A DNA stretch of 64,000 bases from Zizania palustris (GCA_019279435.1 JAAALK010000289.1:89559023-89623022), one strand, 5' to 3'. Shown: positions 41,653 through 52,989, counted from the first letter of the stretch. A program made the numbers and translations. Notes: generated from the sequence alone by a model not told the origin.

Positions 41653-43674
41653 TGTTGGACCGGAAACGGCGACCAGAGGGGGGGTGAATGGGAGTTTTTT
41701 TTTGAAATTTCGGGCTAAAAACAGCCTTCTGTTTTTAATTCTGTCTTCTGCGGAACAGGCTTCGAACACAACCTTCGAAGGTCTGGTTCGGAGGTAATTT
41801 ACAGCTCCGAACACAGGCTTCGCAAGAGAGCAAAAGTTCGAAGTCAAGAAGACTTCGCTCCACCCACAACCCCGAAAAATCAACTCAGCTAAGTCAGTGC
41901 AGGCTTCGCACACAGGGTGCTTCGAGCAGGCTTCGCACTTCACTCATCGCACGAGTGGACTACCCTCTGAGAACTTCGACCAAATACTTAGCGACAGCAA
42001 CTCGTGCTGGTCTTCGTACTTCGAAGGTCTAAATGCACACTAACAGACTTCGCTAGGGACTTGACACGATAAGAAACACGGGCTTCGATCAGGGCTTCGC
42101 TAGTAAGCAGCGAGGTCTAGCCTCCTGTTACACAGAGCGAACGCACACTGAAAAGCACACTTCGCACAAAACACACTTCGCCTAAACAGGCTTCGGTGCA
42201 CTACTACTAGCGAGGTATGCAAACAAGCTCAAGTAGAAAAATGAACACAAAAGCAGGGCTTCGCTGCTTGAACAAGGAACACAATAAATGAACTCACAGG
42301 ATGAATACAACGTGTGGTGGCTAGTACATGAGCTCAACAGTGAATGCTCAAAGTGTTAAATGTTACCTACCCAGCCCCCATATTTATAGCCACTATTCAC
42401 CCAAGTGAATTGACTACTTTACCCCTAGGGTTTACACCAGTTTTGTCTCTACAGAACAGAGGGGTTCAAAAGGTAGTCAACTTTTATTTGGAGGCTTCTC
42501 TATCAGCTTTTCAGAGGAGACAGCGTCAGCTTTTTGCAGAGCAGACACTGTCAGCCTTTACAGTCTTGGACTCTTCTAAAGCCCCCCTTCGCACGCGAGG
42601 GGTGCGGTAGCTTCGGTGAGAAGCCTTGAGCCTGACGGCCTTTGCTTCACCGAAGTCAGCCTCCGATACAATGACGGTTTTGAGCCGAAGCCGTCAAAGC
42701 CCTTGGGCCGTCGCACCAACATCTTCGGAGTGGACCACCATGGCTTCTCAGCTTCTCCCAGCTCGAACTCCGTCAGTCCGTGTACCGAAGCCATGCATGG
42801 CCGAAGCACCACAAGTCAACCTCGCTCTGGAGCTAGCCTCGCTCCGAAGCCTGCGTCACTCCGAAGCCCCACCTTCGGAGTACCACCCTTCGAAGTCCCT
42901 CCTTCGTCCAAGGTCTCCGCATGAAGCATTCCATGAGCACTTCGTCGCAGTGTCTCTCCCCGAGCACACTTCTCGACGAGCCTCACCCGGACCATGCCTT
43001 CGATCCACCTCGACTTCTGAGACCTTCGTCGGGTACCTTCGAGTGTCTCCCTCCGGAGCACACTTCGAACACCTTGCCTCTGTTGAGGACTTGATCCACC
43101 ATACTCCGAAGTCACTCCATCCGGAGTACCCTTCGAAGTGCCTCGCTTCCGAGGACTTCGTCTCGGAGTACCTTCACCCGGAGCCACGCTCCGCACTTAC
43201 TGCCTTCACCTGGCGCACCTCGACAAGAGGACCGACCTAGACCCCTTCGCAGCCACCGTGACAGAGCTCCCCGCTCCACTGGCATCAAGCCTCCCGCTTG
43301 ACCCAGGCTCACCTGCTACGAACCGTTCGTTGCCTCCGCAGTCCCCTGCGCACCACAGACAAGCAGACAAGTGTATCCAGTACTCCGGAGACCTCTCTGG
43401 GTTAGCAACCTTCGGTACACACTCCGGTGTACCACCCAAAGTACCGAGACCTTCGGTACAAACCCAGTCATCGTGTACTGTCAGACCCCTCCGACAGTCA
43501 CACTCCGCTGCAACAGCTACAACAATCAAAGCCCACCGAACCCTTCGGTGAAACCACCTCCGAACACCTTCGAAGGTACAACCTCCGAACCCCTTCGGAG
43601 GTACCCCTTCGAACCAGATGTTAAATACTGTCAATCACTCATCACAGACTCCGAAACCAACCCTTGGTTTCTCA
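41653..43674 (-). repeat. 3' LTR of element J
   Basis: 2022 bp, minus strand TGAGAAACC...GGTCCAACA. A TATA box (GGCTATAAATA) reads on the minus strand at about 42380-42390. It is dense in TTCGAA and TTCGGA motifs. Open frames of up to 204 codons on the plus strand are preserved in both LTRs but look like composition effects. Confidence 0.87.
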
Positions 43675-43687
43675 ATCTCCCCCTTGA
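43675..43687 (-). other. Polypurine tract of element J
   Basis: TCAAGGGGGAGAT on the minus strand directly before the 3' LTR start TGAGAAACC. Confidence 0.8.
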
Positions 43688-44895
43688 TGAGTGCATTGAC
43701 AACCAAATTCATGTTCAAGAAAATTTAAAGACTTTCATTACACAAGTGACCATAAAAACTCAGAAACGAGCCAAATCATGTCACTTGATAAAAGAATTTT
43801 CCTCCCCCTTTTCAAAAGAGTAAAAGCCCCTTCGGCAAATCTCCCCTTTTTCAAGATATAAAACTCCCCCTGAGATAATTTTCCCTTTAGCAACAGAGAA
43901 CTCAAATTTCTCCCCCTTTGGCAATGCAAGCATCAAGGAGCATTTAAAAGATGCATAGCTTCGAAATGGGCAGAGTTGCAAAGACATATAAAGCAAAAAT
44001 ATGCCAATATTAATACCAATTATCATGTGCTCAACTCAATTTAACATTCTCTAAAAAACATGATGACAACATGTGATTTTATCGTTTTGAAATAAAAGCA
44101 TCACCACTCAATCAAGGAAACTAGACAAGTAAAAGCAGGGACTGCGCAAAGCTAGTCAATTTCTACTCTAGACGGACAAGTCCAGTTCAAATGGAGCAAT
44201 GAAAGCAAACTTGATGATCAATGAATTTTGTTGTTCTTTTCTTAATGCCAGGGGTTATTTGTTTGTCCACCTTATACTTTCCAATCAGGCCAAGCCTAGG
44301 CATGAAAGCCATCAGAAGCTTAAGGCAATGATTTTGGCAGACACTACACTATTCCAGTTCAGACCAATGTGCAATGGTAAGCAGTCTAGAATAGAGTGGT
44401 GCGACAAACAAACCCACCTGGATGTTTTTACTTTGAAGCATGCAAATCATGGATTTTGGAATTGTGATTAAGTGAACAAATTGTTTAGCATTTTATGAAT
44501 ATCCATGAAAATGTAGAACAATTTTTTCAAGTTGCAATTTTTAGCATCCAAAGAAAAGTGTCTTGCTATCAAGCAGATAAAAGATAGCTAAAGCAGTCCT
44601 GCCTATACATGCTAGATACAAGATTGAGCAGTGAGCATGATTTGAGTTTGGAAAGAAAACATCATGCACATTAATGTTTCAGATAAATTAAAAAGAGCTG
44701 AGTTGTCATGATTTCATGAATTAAAATGAGGCATATAAGTGCAACAGATGTAAATGCAATTTCACACATGATGAGCATATGCAAGATAATTAAAATCAGC
44801 TCCCCCTCATAAAATGCCGTAAGGGTGACAAATACCAAGTTCCCCACGCAAGTAGGCAAATCGAGAAGCATCGAGGGGTTTAGTGAAAATATCGG
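43688..44895 (-). other. 3' untranslated region of element J
   Basis: 1.2 kb between the RNase H stop and the polypurine tract. SIRE-like elements often carry an envelope-like frame here; none of length or character was seen on the element strand. Confidence 0.6.
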
Positions 44896-46708
44896 CTAGC
44901 TGGTGTTGGGTATCAACATATTGAAGTTCAATATCACCCTTTCATTGTGATCTCTGAGAAAATGATATCGCACATCAATGTGTTTGGTTCTGGAGTGCTG
45001 AACCGGGTTATTTGCAATACAAATAGCACTAGTGTTATCACAGAAAAGTGGAACACTCTTATAACCTAACCCGAAATCCCGCAAAGTGGAAGCCATCCAC
45101 AAAATCTGAGAGCAACAGCTAGCTGCAACAACATATTCGGCCTCAGCCATCGATTGTGCAACACTAGACTGTTTGCGGGAAGACCACCAAACCAAAGAAG
45201 TACCCAGAAAATGACAGGTACCAGAGGTACTCTTCCTATCAATCCTACACCCAGCAAAATCCGCATTGGAATAACCTCGAAGACATAAAGATGAAGACGC
45301 TGAATACCATATGCCAAATTCAAGAGTATGTTTGAGATACCTTAGGATGTGCTTTACCGCTTGGCGGTGCGAATCTCGTGGTGAAGCCTGAAAACGAGCG
45401 CACAGACACACTGCAAAGTGTATGTCCGGCCTCGTAGCAGTCAAGTAGAGGACGGAGCCGATCATGCTTTGGAACTCCTTCTGATCTACGGCTTCTCCAT
45501 CTTCGTCAGGATCCAATGCTACAGATGTAGCCATTGGAGTGGCGAGAGGCTTCGCATCGGCCATGTCGAATTTCTTGAGCAGGTCCTTGGTGTACTTCAT
45601 CTGGTGGACGAAGGTACCTTGTTTGCTTTGCTTGATTTGCAAACCAAGAAAAAATGTATGTTCGCCCATAATGGACATCTCGAACTCCCTGCTCATGGCA
45701 TCTACAAAGTCGGTAACCAAAGCATGAGAAGAGCCACCAAAGATGATATCATTCACATAAATCTGAACTAGGAGGAAATCTTTGCCATGCTTGAGAGTGA
45801 ACAGGGTTTTATCAACTGAGCCCATCAAATACCCCCGCTCAAGCAGAAAAGACTTAAGTCTATCATACCAAGCCCGAGGGGCCTGCTTGAGTCCATAAAG
45901 AGCCTTATGAAGTTTAAGGACTTTATGTGGGTATTTGGGGTTTTCAAAACCTGGGGGTTGTTTTACATAAACATCTTCACCTATGAAGCCATTAAGAAAA
46001 AGCACTTTTGACATCCATTTGATAGAGTTTGAATCCCCGAGATGTCGCAAAGGCAAGCAAAATCCTAATGGCCTCAAGGCGAGCAACAGGTGCAAAAGTT
46101 TCAGTAAAATCAATCCCTTCTAATTGAGAATAACCCTGAGCTATAAGTCTAGCCTTGTTTCTAACTATAGTCCCATCCTCCCCTTGTTTGTTTTTGAAAA
46201 TCCATTTTGTTCCAATGAAATGAACATTAGGTGGAGGATCAACTAAAGACCAGACTTGGTTTCTCTCAAAATTTTCAAGTTCTTCATGCATGGCATTGAT
46301 CCAACTAGAATCAGAAAGTGCATGACTAACATCTAAGGGCTCGAAAGAAGCAACAAAAGCGGAATCAATGAAATGAGCATGAGAACGTGTTACCCTTTGA
46401 TCAAGCTCACCAATGATCTGCTTGGGAGGGTGCATCTTTTGAACATGATGTGGAGCTTCGCGGCGACATGCAGTCTCCCCCTCAACTTGTGCGTTGGAGT
46501 GGTCCAAGATGACCGATGTCGAGGTGGTTGCTTCGGGACCTTGTGCCGAAGTGGTCGAAGCGGGGTCGGCTTCGGGGTTTGACGTCGAGGGTAGTAGGGG
46601 TTCATCCTCGAAATCTCCGGGATCTTCTTCTTCGAAGATGGTCTGTGTCCATGTCGTGTTCATTTGCCTATTCAAGAGCAGAACTAACAGAGGGGGTTGA
46701 TTCATCAA
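44896..46708 (-). pseudogene. Element J reverse transcriptase and RNase H, broken
   Basis: The first frame (46708-45992) holds an acidic linker, then WINAMHEELENFERNQVWSLVDPP, GTKWIFKNKQGEDG, ARLIAQGYSQLEGIDFTETFAPVARLEAIR and YQMDVKSAF. An extra T in a T run at about 46003-46008 shifts the frame; it continues at 46113-44896 with LNGFIGEDVYVKQPPGFEN, LYGLKQAPRAWYDRL and RNase H (YSNADFAGCRIDRKSTSG, AEAEYVVAASCCSQILW, CDNTSAICIANNP, HIDVRYHFLRD). The catalytic motif at 45749-45760 reads YVND where copia RT has YVDD. Frameshift and active-site loss make this RT inactive. Confidence 0.88.
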
Positions 46709-46833
46709 AAGTCACATCACATGACTCGATGATAGTTTTAGTTTCCAAATTATAAACACGATAAGAATGACCATGTGTAGTGTAACCCAAAAAAATCCCG
46801 TCAGAAGACCGCGACTCAAATTTATCCAAATTA
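46672..46833 (-). pseudogene. Element J integrase C-terminal segment, left of E
   Basis: GNLDKFESRSSDGIFLGYTTHGHSYRVYNLETKTIIESCDVTFDEST follows the FGCRCFI segment found at about 58346-58400 on the other side of E, so E sits inside this codon stretch. This is the conserved copia integrase tail (K...GIFLGYS..SKAYRVYN). Confidence 0.82.
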
Positions 46834-46838
46834 CCACG
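46834..46838. repeat. Target site duplication of E, left copy (CCACG)
   Basis: CCACG precedes the 5' LTR and recurs at 58341-58345 after the 3' LTR; both copies are perfect. Confidence 0.95.
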
Positions 46839-47333
46839 TGTTGGGGGAAAATATCTCATCTTCAGGGTTATTGCCAAAGCAGCATGAAGACAGCTGACCA
46901 GTTCGAAGATTGTCCGAAGTCCATCTTCGAAGGTGTATGGAACCTGGTTCGAAGCCCGAAGGCAGGCATTGGTTCGAAGTATGTCTTCGAACCAAAGTCC
47001 TTCAAGATCTTTTCTGCCAGCTAAGATGGAAGACTTATCTTCTATCCTACTAGATTAGTCTTTTACCATTTTAGCCCTATTAAGGAAACCGAATAGTTTC
47101 CTTAATGTCGGTTGTAATAGAGGGGTAAATATGTCTTTTCCTTAATGTTTAGGCCTATAAATACCCCCCATTTTACCCTGTAAGAAGGACCGATTACAAG
47201 TGAATCAATATACACTTTCGAACTATTCTAAGTTATTATCCTTTCGGAGGCTTAGAACAGTTTGCTTCACAAACACTTCGTTTGTTAGTTTCTTTTCTAC
47301 AGAAACCTGTTAGCGTAATCTTTTACGCCAACA
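46839..47333 (+). repeat. 5' LTR of element E
   Basis: 495 bp, TGTTGGGGG...GCCAACA. TATAAATA at 47156-47163 is the likely promoter. Five TTCGAA palindromes start at 46902, 46926, 46948, 46973 and 46986, in the U3 part upstream of the TATA box. Confidence 0.95.
47156..47163 (+). promoter_or_regulatory. TATA box of the E genomic RNA
   Basis: TATAAATA in GGCCTATAAATACCCCCC. The same box stands at 58163-58170 in the 3' LTR and, in related form, in LTR I. Confidence 0.75.
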
Positions 47334-47334
47334 G

Positions 47335-47352
47335 TTGGCGCCGTCCGTGGGG
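47335..47352 (+). other. Primer binding site of element E
   Basis: TTGGCGCCGTCCGTGGGG begins one base after the 5' LTR. The first part, TGGCGCCGT, complements the 3' end of plant tRNA-Asp; the rest does not match perfectly, so the primer tRNA is uncertain. Confidence 0.55.
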
Positions 47353-47395
47353 AGTTTAGTCCGAAAAACTTCGTTCTCTACCAACCTTTTGCATC

Positions 47396-50218
47396 ATGCC
47401 TCCTAAGCGGAGCGCACCTCGCAATCCCACTCGGAGGTCCTCTCGGATCTCCGGAGAGATACCCTTCGACACAGTCGAAGTCGGAGGGTCTTCGACTATC
47501 CCTCCACCTCCAACTCCGCAAGGGGCTTTTATCCCTCGAGGATACGAAACCTCTCCACCAACCCCTTCTACACTCCGACCGCCCGGAGCCACTCTGCCAC
47601 CCTCTATTCCGATTGGAACTGATCATACCAGTTCTCAAGACCCGGAAGGTCCTTCCGGAGGAGATGAAGATACCCTTCGAGATATGGCCACTCAAATGGC
47701 CAATCTTCAAGCCGAGGTAGCAAGGTGGCGACAGGAGGCTGCGAACAGGCTTCGCCCTCAAGCCACCCCAGCTATCCCCGAAGTGCACGAAGACGACGAT
47801 CTTGACTATCCCGAAGCCCCGGAGAACGCCTCTTACGACAATGAATCTCCGTTGCATCCCGAGCTTCAGAAGGTTCGCTTCGATCCGAGGTTCAAAGCTT
47901 CGAAGCTTAGCAAGTATGCCGGAGACGAAGATCCCAGTGAGTTTGCGCGTTCTTATGCCCTAGCAATCGAGGCTAGTGGCGGAGACAGAGAAACTATGGC
48001 GAAGTGCTTCCCGTTAGCCCTTGAAGGAGTGGTGTTGAGATGGTTCTGGTCTTTAAAACCAGGATCAATCACGACATGGTTACAGTTGAAGAAGAAGTTC
48101 ATAAGTAACTTTCAGGGTACCTTCGTGCCCCCCATGTCGACAGGAAGCCTTTTCCAAGTGAAACAGCTCCCCGGAGAAACATTGAGGCAGTACTTCAAGC
48201 GCTTCGCTCACACGAAGTCGCAAATTCGGGGGCTGTCCATATCTTCGGTGGTTGATGCAGCTCGGGAAGGCGTCAGTCATAAAGGCCTTCTGGATAAATT
48301 GCATCGGAAGAGCATCACCACAGTATCACAGTTGATGTCGTACTTCGAGGAGTACTCGAAGTCGGAAGAAGGTTGGCTTCGGAGGACTACTGCTACTTCG
48401 ACAGTGTTGACAGAAGTTAAAGCAGAGGTGAAGACTTCGGCTCAGCCGCAAGAACCAGTCTTCGAAGTGCAACATGATAGAAGAAGAGGGCAAAAGCACC
48501 CTCGTTCTGAGGTCTTAAACATTGCACCCCCGCAGAAGTTTGCACCAAGAGCTCCACAGTCTGCAGGGAACAAGTCCAGCGGCTGGAGGCCGCCAGGGAA
48601 AATGGCTGGCAAGGGCCAGACTCTTTTTTGCTGTATTCATGGAGAGAACCGAAGCCATGCAACTGACACCTGCAAGGCTATTCTTACCCTTCGGGGAGAA
48701 TACTTGGAGAGAACTTCGGGTCGAGGTAGTACCGACCGAAGTCCAGCAGCAGCAGTGCGCTCGGAGCCGGTCCAGGCTGTGGCGCGGATAGAAAATCTTG
48801 ATGCTGCAAGGCATCCTCCGGTGGCCAATGTTATGCCACCTCCGAAGCAAGAAGAAGGGCAAGATAGAGGGAAGAGAGTAGTTCTCCCTATCTCCGGAGG
48901 AGGTACCCTCGGAAGCATGTCCAAGAGACAGCGAAGAGAGTACGTTCGAGAAGTAGGCCACATTGGAACTTCGTCATCTGCAGCTGCAATGCCGGAGTGG
49001 TCTCATGTTCCAATATCTTTCTCTGCGGAGGATGCAGCTGGTATCAAGTTCCCGCATGCGGATCCATTGGTTATCACTGCTGATATTGCAGGAACAGAAG
49101 TCCGAAGGGTACTAATTGACGGAGGTAGCTCGGCAGATATCATATTTGTACAAGCCTTCGATCAGTTATGCATTTCCCGGAAGCATCTCCTTCCAGCGGC
49201 TCGTCCTCTGCAAGGCTTCGCAGGACCCCCGCTAGATGCACTTGGCCAGATAGGCCTGGAAGTAACCTTCGGAGAAGGTTTACTAGCCCGAACTGAAGAA
49301 GTTATCTTTGATGTGGTGGATGCCCCGTATGCTTATAATGTTATCTTTGGCCGAGGCATGTTGAATCAGTTCGGAGCTGTGGCGCATCACAATTACTTGT
49401 GCATGAAGATGCCCACACAATCAGGAGTTCTGACAGTCTTCGGAGATCAAGCCATAGCTCGGAGAGCAGAATATGGTCATGGTCCTCCTCTTGATCCGAG
49501 GCAAGTAAACAGTGTCCAAGAAAATGGAGAAATTTTTTCAGCCTCCTCCGAAGCTTCGAAGAAGTCGTTTCCAAGACCAAGTCCCGAAGGAGAGATTGCA
49601 ACGAAGATCATTGTCAAAGATGGTAAAGAATACACTTTTCAGTTTGGTAAAGATTTACCTCCCGAAGTTGCAACTTCCTTGGAAAAGGTTGTAGGAGAAA
49701 ATTTGGATGTCTTCGCCTGGTCTGACGAAGATATCACCGGAGTCGATCGGGATATTATTGAGCACAGCTTGCTTGTAAACCCGAAGGCCCGGCCTGTTCG
49801 ACAAGGGCTCCGGAAGATGTCCGCAGAGAGAGCTGCTCTAGCTAAGGACGAAGTTGAAAAACTGTTGAAGGCTGGGATTATCAGAGAAGTGGCCCATACA
49901 GAATGGCTAGCCAACCCAGTCTTCGTCAGGAAGAAGTCTTCCGGAAAGTGGCGCATGTGCATTGATTTCACATCTTTGAATAAAGCGTGCCCACGTGACC
50001 CCTACCCCATGCCACAAATTGATCAACTAGTTGACTCCACTGCAGGTTCGGAGTTACTAAGCTTCCTCGACGCGTATTCCGGATATCATCAAATATGGTT
50101 GAAGCGCGAAGATGAAATCAAGACGAGCTTTGTAACTCCTTCGGGAGTCTTCTGCTATGTAAGAATGCCCTTCGGCCTAAGAAACTGCCGGGGCTACTTT
50201 TTCAAGATTAGTTGCTAA
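47396..50218 (+). CDS. Element E gag-protease-RT first part (940 codons, ends at a frameshift)
   Basis: ATG at 47396 lies 62 bases after the LTR. Residues 1-160 are proline-rich and charged. About 160-325 is the Gag core (ASKLSKYAGDEDPSEFARSYALAIEASGG, FPLALEGVVLRWFWSLKPGSI, FVPPMSTGSLFQVKQLPGETLRQYFKRF). About 411-425 is a zinc-knuckle-like FCCIHGENRSHATDTC. About 575 is the aspartic protease site VLIDGGSSADII. From about 800 the RT begins: EVEKLLKAGIIREVAHTEWLANPVFVRKKSSGKWRMCIDF, LSFLDAYSGYHQIWL, YVRMPFGLRN. An extra T at 50186 throws translation into a stop at 50216-50218. The rest of pol is open in the +1 frame from 50187. The product copies and packages element RNA; this copy would need a frame change or help from another copy. 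Confidence 0.9.
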   Translation: MPPKRSAPRNPTRRSSRISGEIPFDTVEVGGSSTIPPPPTPQGAFIPRGYETSPPTPSTLRPPGATLPPSIPIGTDHTSSQDPEGPSGGDEDTLRDMATQMANLQAEVARWRQEAANRLRPQATPAIPEVHEDDDLDYPEAPENASYDNESPLHPELQKVRFDPRFKASKLSKYAGDEDPSEFARSYALAIEASGGDRETMAKCFPLALEGVVLRWFWSLKPGSITTWLQLKKKFISNFQGTFVPPMSTGSLFQVKQLPGETLRQYFKRFAHTKSQIRGLSISSVVDAAREGVSHKGLLDKLHRKSITTVSQLMSYFEEYSKSEEGWLRRTTATSTVLTEVKAEVKTSAQPQEPVFEVQHDRRRGQKHPRSEVLNIAPPQKFAPRAPQSAGNKSSGWRPPGKMAGKGQTLFCCIHGENRSHATDTCKAILTLRGEYLERTSGRGSTDRSPAAAVRSEPVQAVARIENLDAARHPPVANVMPPPKQEEGQDRGKRVVLPISGGGTLGSMSKRQRREYVREVGHIGTSSSAAAMPEWSHVPISFSAEDAAGIKFPHADPLVITADIAGTEVRRVLIDGGSSADIIFVQAFDQLCISRKHLLPAARPLQGFAGPPLDALGQIGLEVTFGEGLLARTEEVIFDVVDAPYAYNVIFGRGMLNQFGAVAHHNYLCMKMPTQSGVLTVFGDQAIARRAEYGHGPPLDPRQVNSVQENGEIFSASSEASKKSFPRPSPEGEIATKIIVKDGKEYTFQFGKDLPPEVATSLEKVVGENLDVFAWSDEDITGVDRDIIEHSLLVNPKARPVRQGLRKMSAERAALAKDEVEKLLKAGIIREVAHTEWLANPVFVRKKSSGKWRMCIDFTSLNKACPRDPYPMPQIDQLVDSTAGSELLSFLDAYSGYHQIWLKREDEIKTSFVTPSGVFCYVRMPFGLRNCRGYFFKISC

Positions 50219-52793
50219 GGCTCTAGGTCATCAACTAGGTCGCAATGTGGAGGCCTATATGGATGATATTGTAATAAAGAGTGCTTTAAAGCACCAACAT
50301 AGCCTAGACTTAGCAGAAACATTCAATAGCCTTCGGGCATGTGGGATCCGCCTTAACCCCGAAAAATGTATATTCGGAGCTAAGGCTGGAAAGTTGTTAG
50401 GATACTTAGTTTCAAGCAGGGGAATTGAAGCTAGCCCTACTCAAATAACTGCGCTGCAGAAGATGGCTCCTTCGGAGAATTTAAAGCAAGTGCAAAAGCT
50501 GACTGGACGTCTGGACGCACTTAGCAGGTTTTTATCAAGGTCTGCGGAGAGGAGCTTGCCAATATTTAAAGCTTTGAAAGGGTCCGAAGATTTTGCATGG
50601 ACACCGGAGTGTCAGAAAAGCTTCGAAGATATTAAAGATTATCTCAGCAATCTTGCTACACTCACGGTGCCTATTGCGGACGAAACCCTACTCCTATATC
50701 TTGCAGCTACAGGTTCAGCTGTCAGCGCAGTCCTTGTCAGAGAAGCAGATATTAATGGGAAGTTGGTCCAAAATCCTGTCTATTTTGTATCCGAAGCATT
50801 GTCAGGAGCGAAGACAAGATACTCCGAACTTGAAAAGTTCGTTTATGCTCTGATAATGGCTTCGAGGAAGCTAAGACATTATTTTTTGGCTCATAATGTA
50901 ATTGTACCAACTTCGTATCCTTTAGGAGATATGCTCCGAAGCAAAGATTCCACTGGAAGGATTGGAAAGTGGGCAGTAGAGCTAGCACCCTTCGGCATAT
51001 CTTTCCTGGCAAGGGCAGCTATCAAATCTCAAGTTCTAGCAGACTTCGTAGCAGAGTGGACTCCGCCTGCGAAGTTGACTCCGGAGAAATCAGATGACGG
51101 AGTTTGGACTATTTACTCCGATGGGGCTTTTCAAGCATCCGGAGCAGGCATTGGGGCAGTATTAATTTCACCGTCAGGGCAAAGAGCAATGTACTCCGCA
51201 AGACTCAACTTTAAGTCTACCAATAATATAGCGGAGTACGAAGGAATATTATTGGGACTTCGGAAAGCACGTGCTCTAGGGGCTACAAGAATAATTATAA
51301 AGACAGATTCTCAGATAGTAGCAGGGCACGTAGACAAAAGTTTTCAGGTCCGACATCCACAGCTTGCAAAGTATTTGGAAGAAATTCGCAAGATCGAAGC
51401 ACATTTCAAGGGTATTTCCATTCGGAGTATACCAAGAGCTGAAAACGTGCAAGCGGACATTTTAGCGAAGGCTGCTGCCGGAGCTGTGGATGTGCCTGAC
51501 GAAGCTTTCTATGAGGAGCTCAATATACCTTCGGTGCCACAAGTTGCTTCTGCAGAGATTCTCTGCATTCCTAGTGCAGATTGGAAGGATTCAATCATAG
51601 AACTCTTGCAAGGAGGAACAAATTTGCCCGAAGAACCCCAATTGTCAAGATTAAAGCTCAGAGCAAGAAACTATCAGCTAATCAACGGTATATTATACAA
51701 GGCCGGAGTATGTTCCCCTCTACTCCGATGTATATCTCAAGCCGAAGGCCAAGAAATTCTTCGAGAAATTCACGAAGGCCTTTGTGGAAGCCATTTAGCC
51801 CCTAGAGCTCTGGCAGGAAAAACACTTCGCCAGGGGCTTTATTGGCCCACAATAACAGCTGATGCGGAGAGCTTAGTTCGCACTTGCCAAGGATGCCAGT
51901 GGATGGGTCGACGGAGTCATCGCCCACCAACAGCTCTTCAAGTCATTGCTCCGGTATGGCCTATGGCCAGATGGGGTATGGATCTAATTGGTCCCTTTCC
52001 GTTAGCAAAGGGAAATCTAAAGTTCGCAGTGGTAGCTATTGAATATTTCTCTAAGTGGGTAGAAGCAGAGCCCTTAACAGCTATCACTTCGAATAATGTA
52101 CAGAAATTCTTCTGGAAAAACATTATTTGCCGGTTCGGAGTGCCTAGATATCTCACAGTTGATAATGGAACACAGTTCGACGCAGAACCCTTCAGGAAGT
52201 TTTGCGAAGACCTAGGCATTCAACTATGTTTTGCTGCAGTGAGACATCCTCAGTCGAATGGAGCCGTTGAGCGAGCCAATGGAAATATCTTATCAGGGCT
52301 AAATCGAAGAATAGTAGGGTTGTCAAAGGGACTGTGGACCGAAGAGCTTCCGAAGATTCTGTGGTCCATTCGGACTACGCAAACAAGGTCCACAGGTTTT
52401 ACTCCGTTCAGACTACTATTCGGAGATGAAGCTATGACTCCAACGGAGCTCAAAGGGGGCTCACTTCGCAGCACCGAACCAGACATCGAAGAAGAAAGAC
52501 AAGCTTCGTTAGATTTGTCAGAAGAAACAAGGCTTCGAGCTGTAGCCAATTTATCAAAGTATCATCAGCAGACGAAGACTTGGTATGATCCGAAGGTTAA
52601 GCTCAGCGAGTTAAGGCCGGGTCATCTTGTTCTACGAAGCATTATAGCACCAGGGAAGTTAGGCAATAAATGGGAAGGTCCATATCTAATCGTCCGCTCG
52701 GGGCGCCCTGGTTCATTTAAATTAGCTAATTTAGAAGGTGAAGAGTTAGCACATACTTGGCATGCGGAGCACCTAAAGCGATACTTCGCATAA
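50187..52793 (+). CDS. Element E RT second part, RNase H, archaeal RNase H and integrase (open frame after the frameshift)
   Basis: The frame is open from 50187 with its first Met at 50247. It carries the RT catalytic YMDDIVIKS (about 50256), thumb, and retroviral-type RNase H (LYLAATGSAVSAVLV...YSELEKFVYALIMASRKLRHYF). An archaeal-type RNase H follows (WTIYSDGAFQASGAGIGAVLISPSG, STNNIAEYEGILLGL, IIKTDSQIVAGHV, ENVQADILAKAA; all four acidic positions present). The integrase has zinc finger EIHEGLCGSHLAPRAL...CQGCQW, core MDLIGPFPLAKGN, VDNGTQFDAEPF, HPQSNGAVERANG and C-terminus WEGPYLIV...HLKRYFA. All catalytic residues look intact, which fits a very recent insertion. Confidence 0.92.
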   Translation, partial: AGATFSRLVAKALGHQLGRNVEAYMDDIVIKSALKHQHSLDLAETFNSLRACGIRLNPEKCIFGAKAGKLLGYLVSSRGIEASPTQITALQKMAPSENLKQVQKLTGRLDALSRFLSRSAERSLPIFKALKGSEDFAWTPECQKSFEDIKDYLSNLATLTVPIADETLLLYLAATGSAVSAVLVREADINGKLVQNPVYFVSEALSGAKTRYSELEKFVYALIMASRKLRHYFLAHNVIVPTSYPLGDMLRSKDSTGRIGKWAVELAPFGISFLARAAIKSQVLADFVAEWTPPAKLTPEKSDDGVWTIYSDGAFQASGAGIGAVLISPSGQRAMYSARLNFKSTNNIAEYEGILLGLRKARALGATRIIIKTDSQIVAGHVDKSFQVRHPQLAKYLEEIRKIEAHFKGISIRSIPRAENVQADILAKAAAGAVDVPDEAFYEELNIPSVPQVASAEILCIPSADWKDSIIELLQGGTNLPEEPQLSRLKLRARNYQLINGILYKAGVCSPLLRCISQAEGQEILREIHEGLCGSHLAPRALAGKTLRQGLYWPTITADAESLVRTCQGCQWMGRRSHRPPTALQVIAPVWPMARWGMDLIGPFPLAKGNLKFAVVAIEYFSKWVEAEPLTAITSNNVQKFFWKNIICRFGVPRYLTVDNGTQFDAEPFRKFCEDLGIQLCFAAVRHPQSNGAVERANGNILSGLNRRIVGLSKGLWTEELPKILWSIRTTQTRSTGFTPFRLLFGDEAMTPTELKGGSLRSTEPDIEEERQASLDLSEETRLRAVANLSKYHQQTKTWYDPKVKLSELRPGHLVLRSIIAPGKLGNKWEGPYLIVRSGRPGSFKLANLEGEELAHTWHAEHLKRYFA

Positions 52794-52989
52794 GGGCTCC
52801 TTGTAATTCGCTTGTAATCACCTCTAAATTAATAAAGCATACATCCTGTAGCGTGCCTTCCCCTTGACGCTCCTAGTCTCCCGAGCGGACGCGCTGGGAC
52901 GGAAGTCGTTCGAGAGGGAAGTGTATTAAGCAGGGCTGTATTTCCGGACTTCGAACCCTTAAAGTCGAAGCCTCCGGTGTGGTGGCTGA

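Noticed and set aside
42626..43240. 204-codon plus-strand frame in the copia LTR, also present at 62985-63599.
   Set aside because: It is antisense to J, starts in LTR sequence, shows no domain, and is kept in both copies because the LTRs are similar. GC-rich TTCGGA-type repeats keep several frames open by chance.
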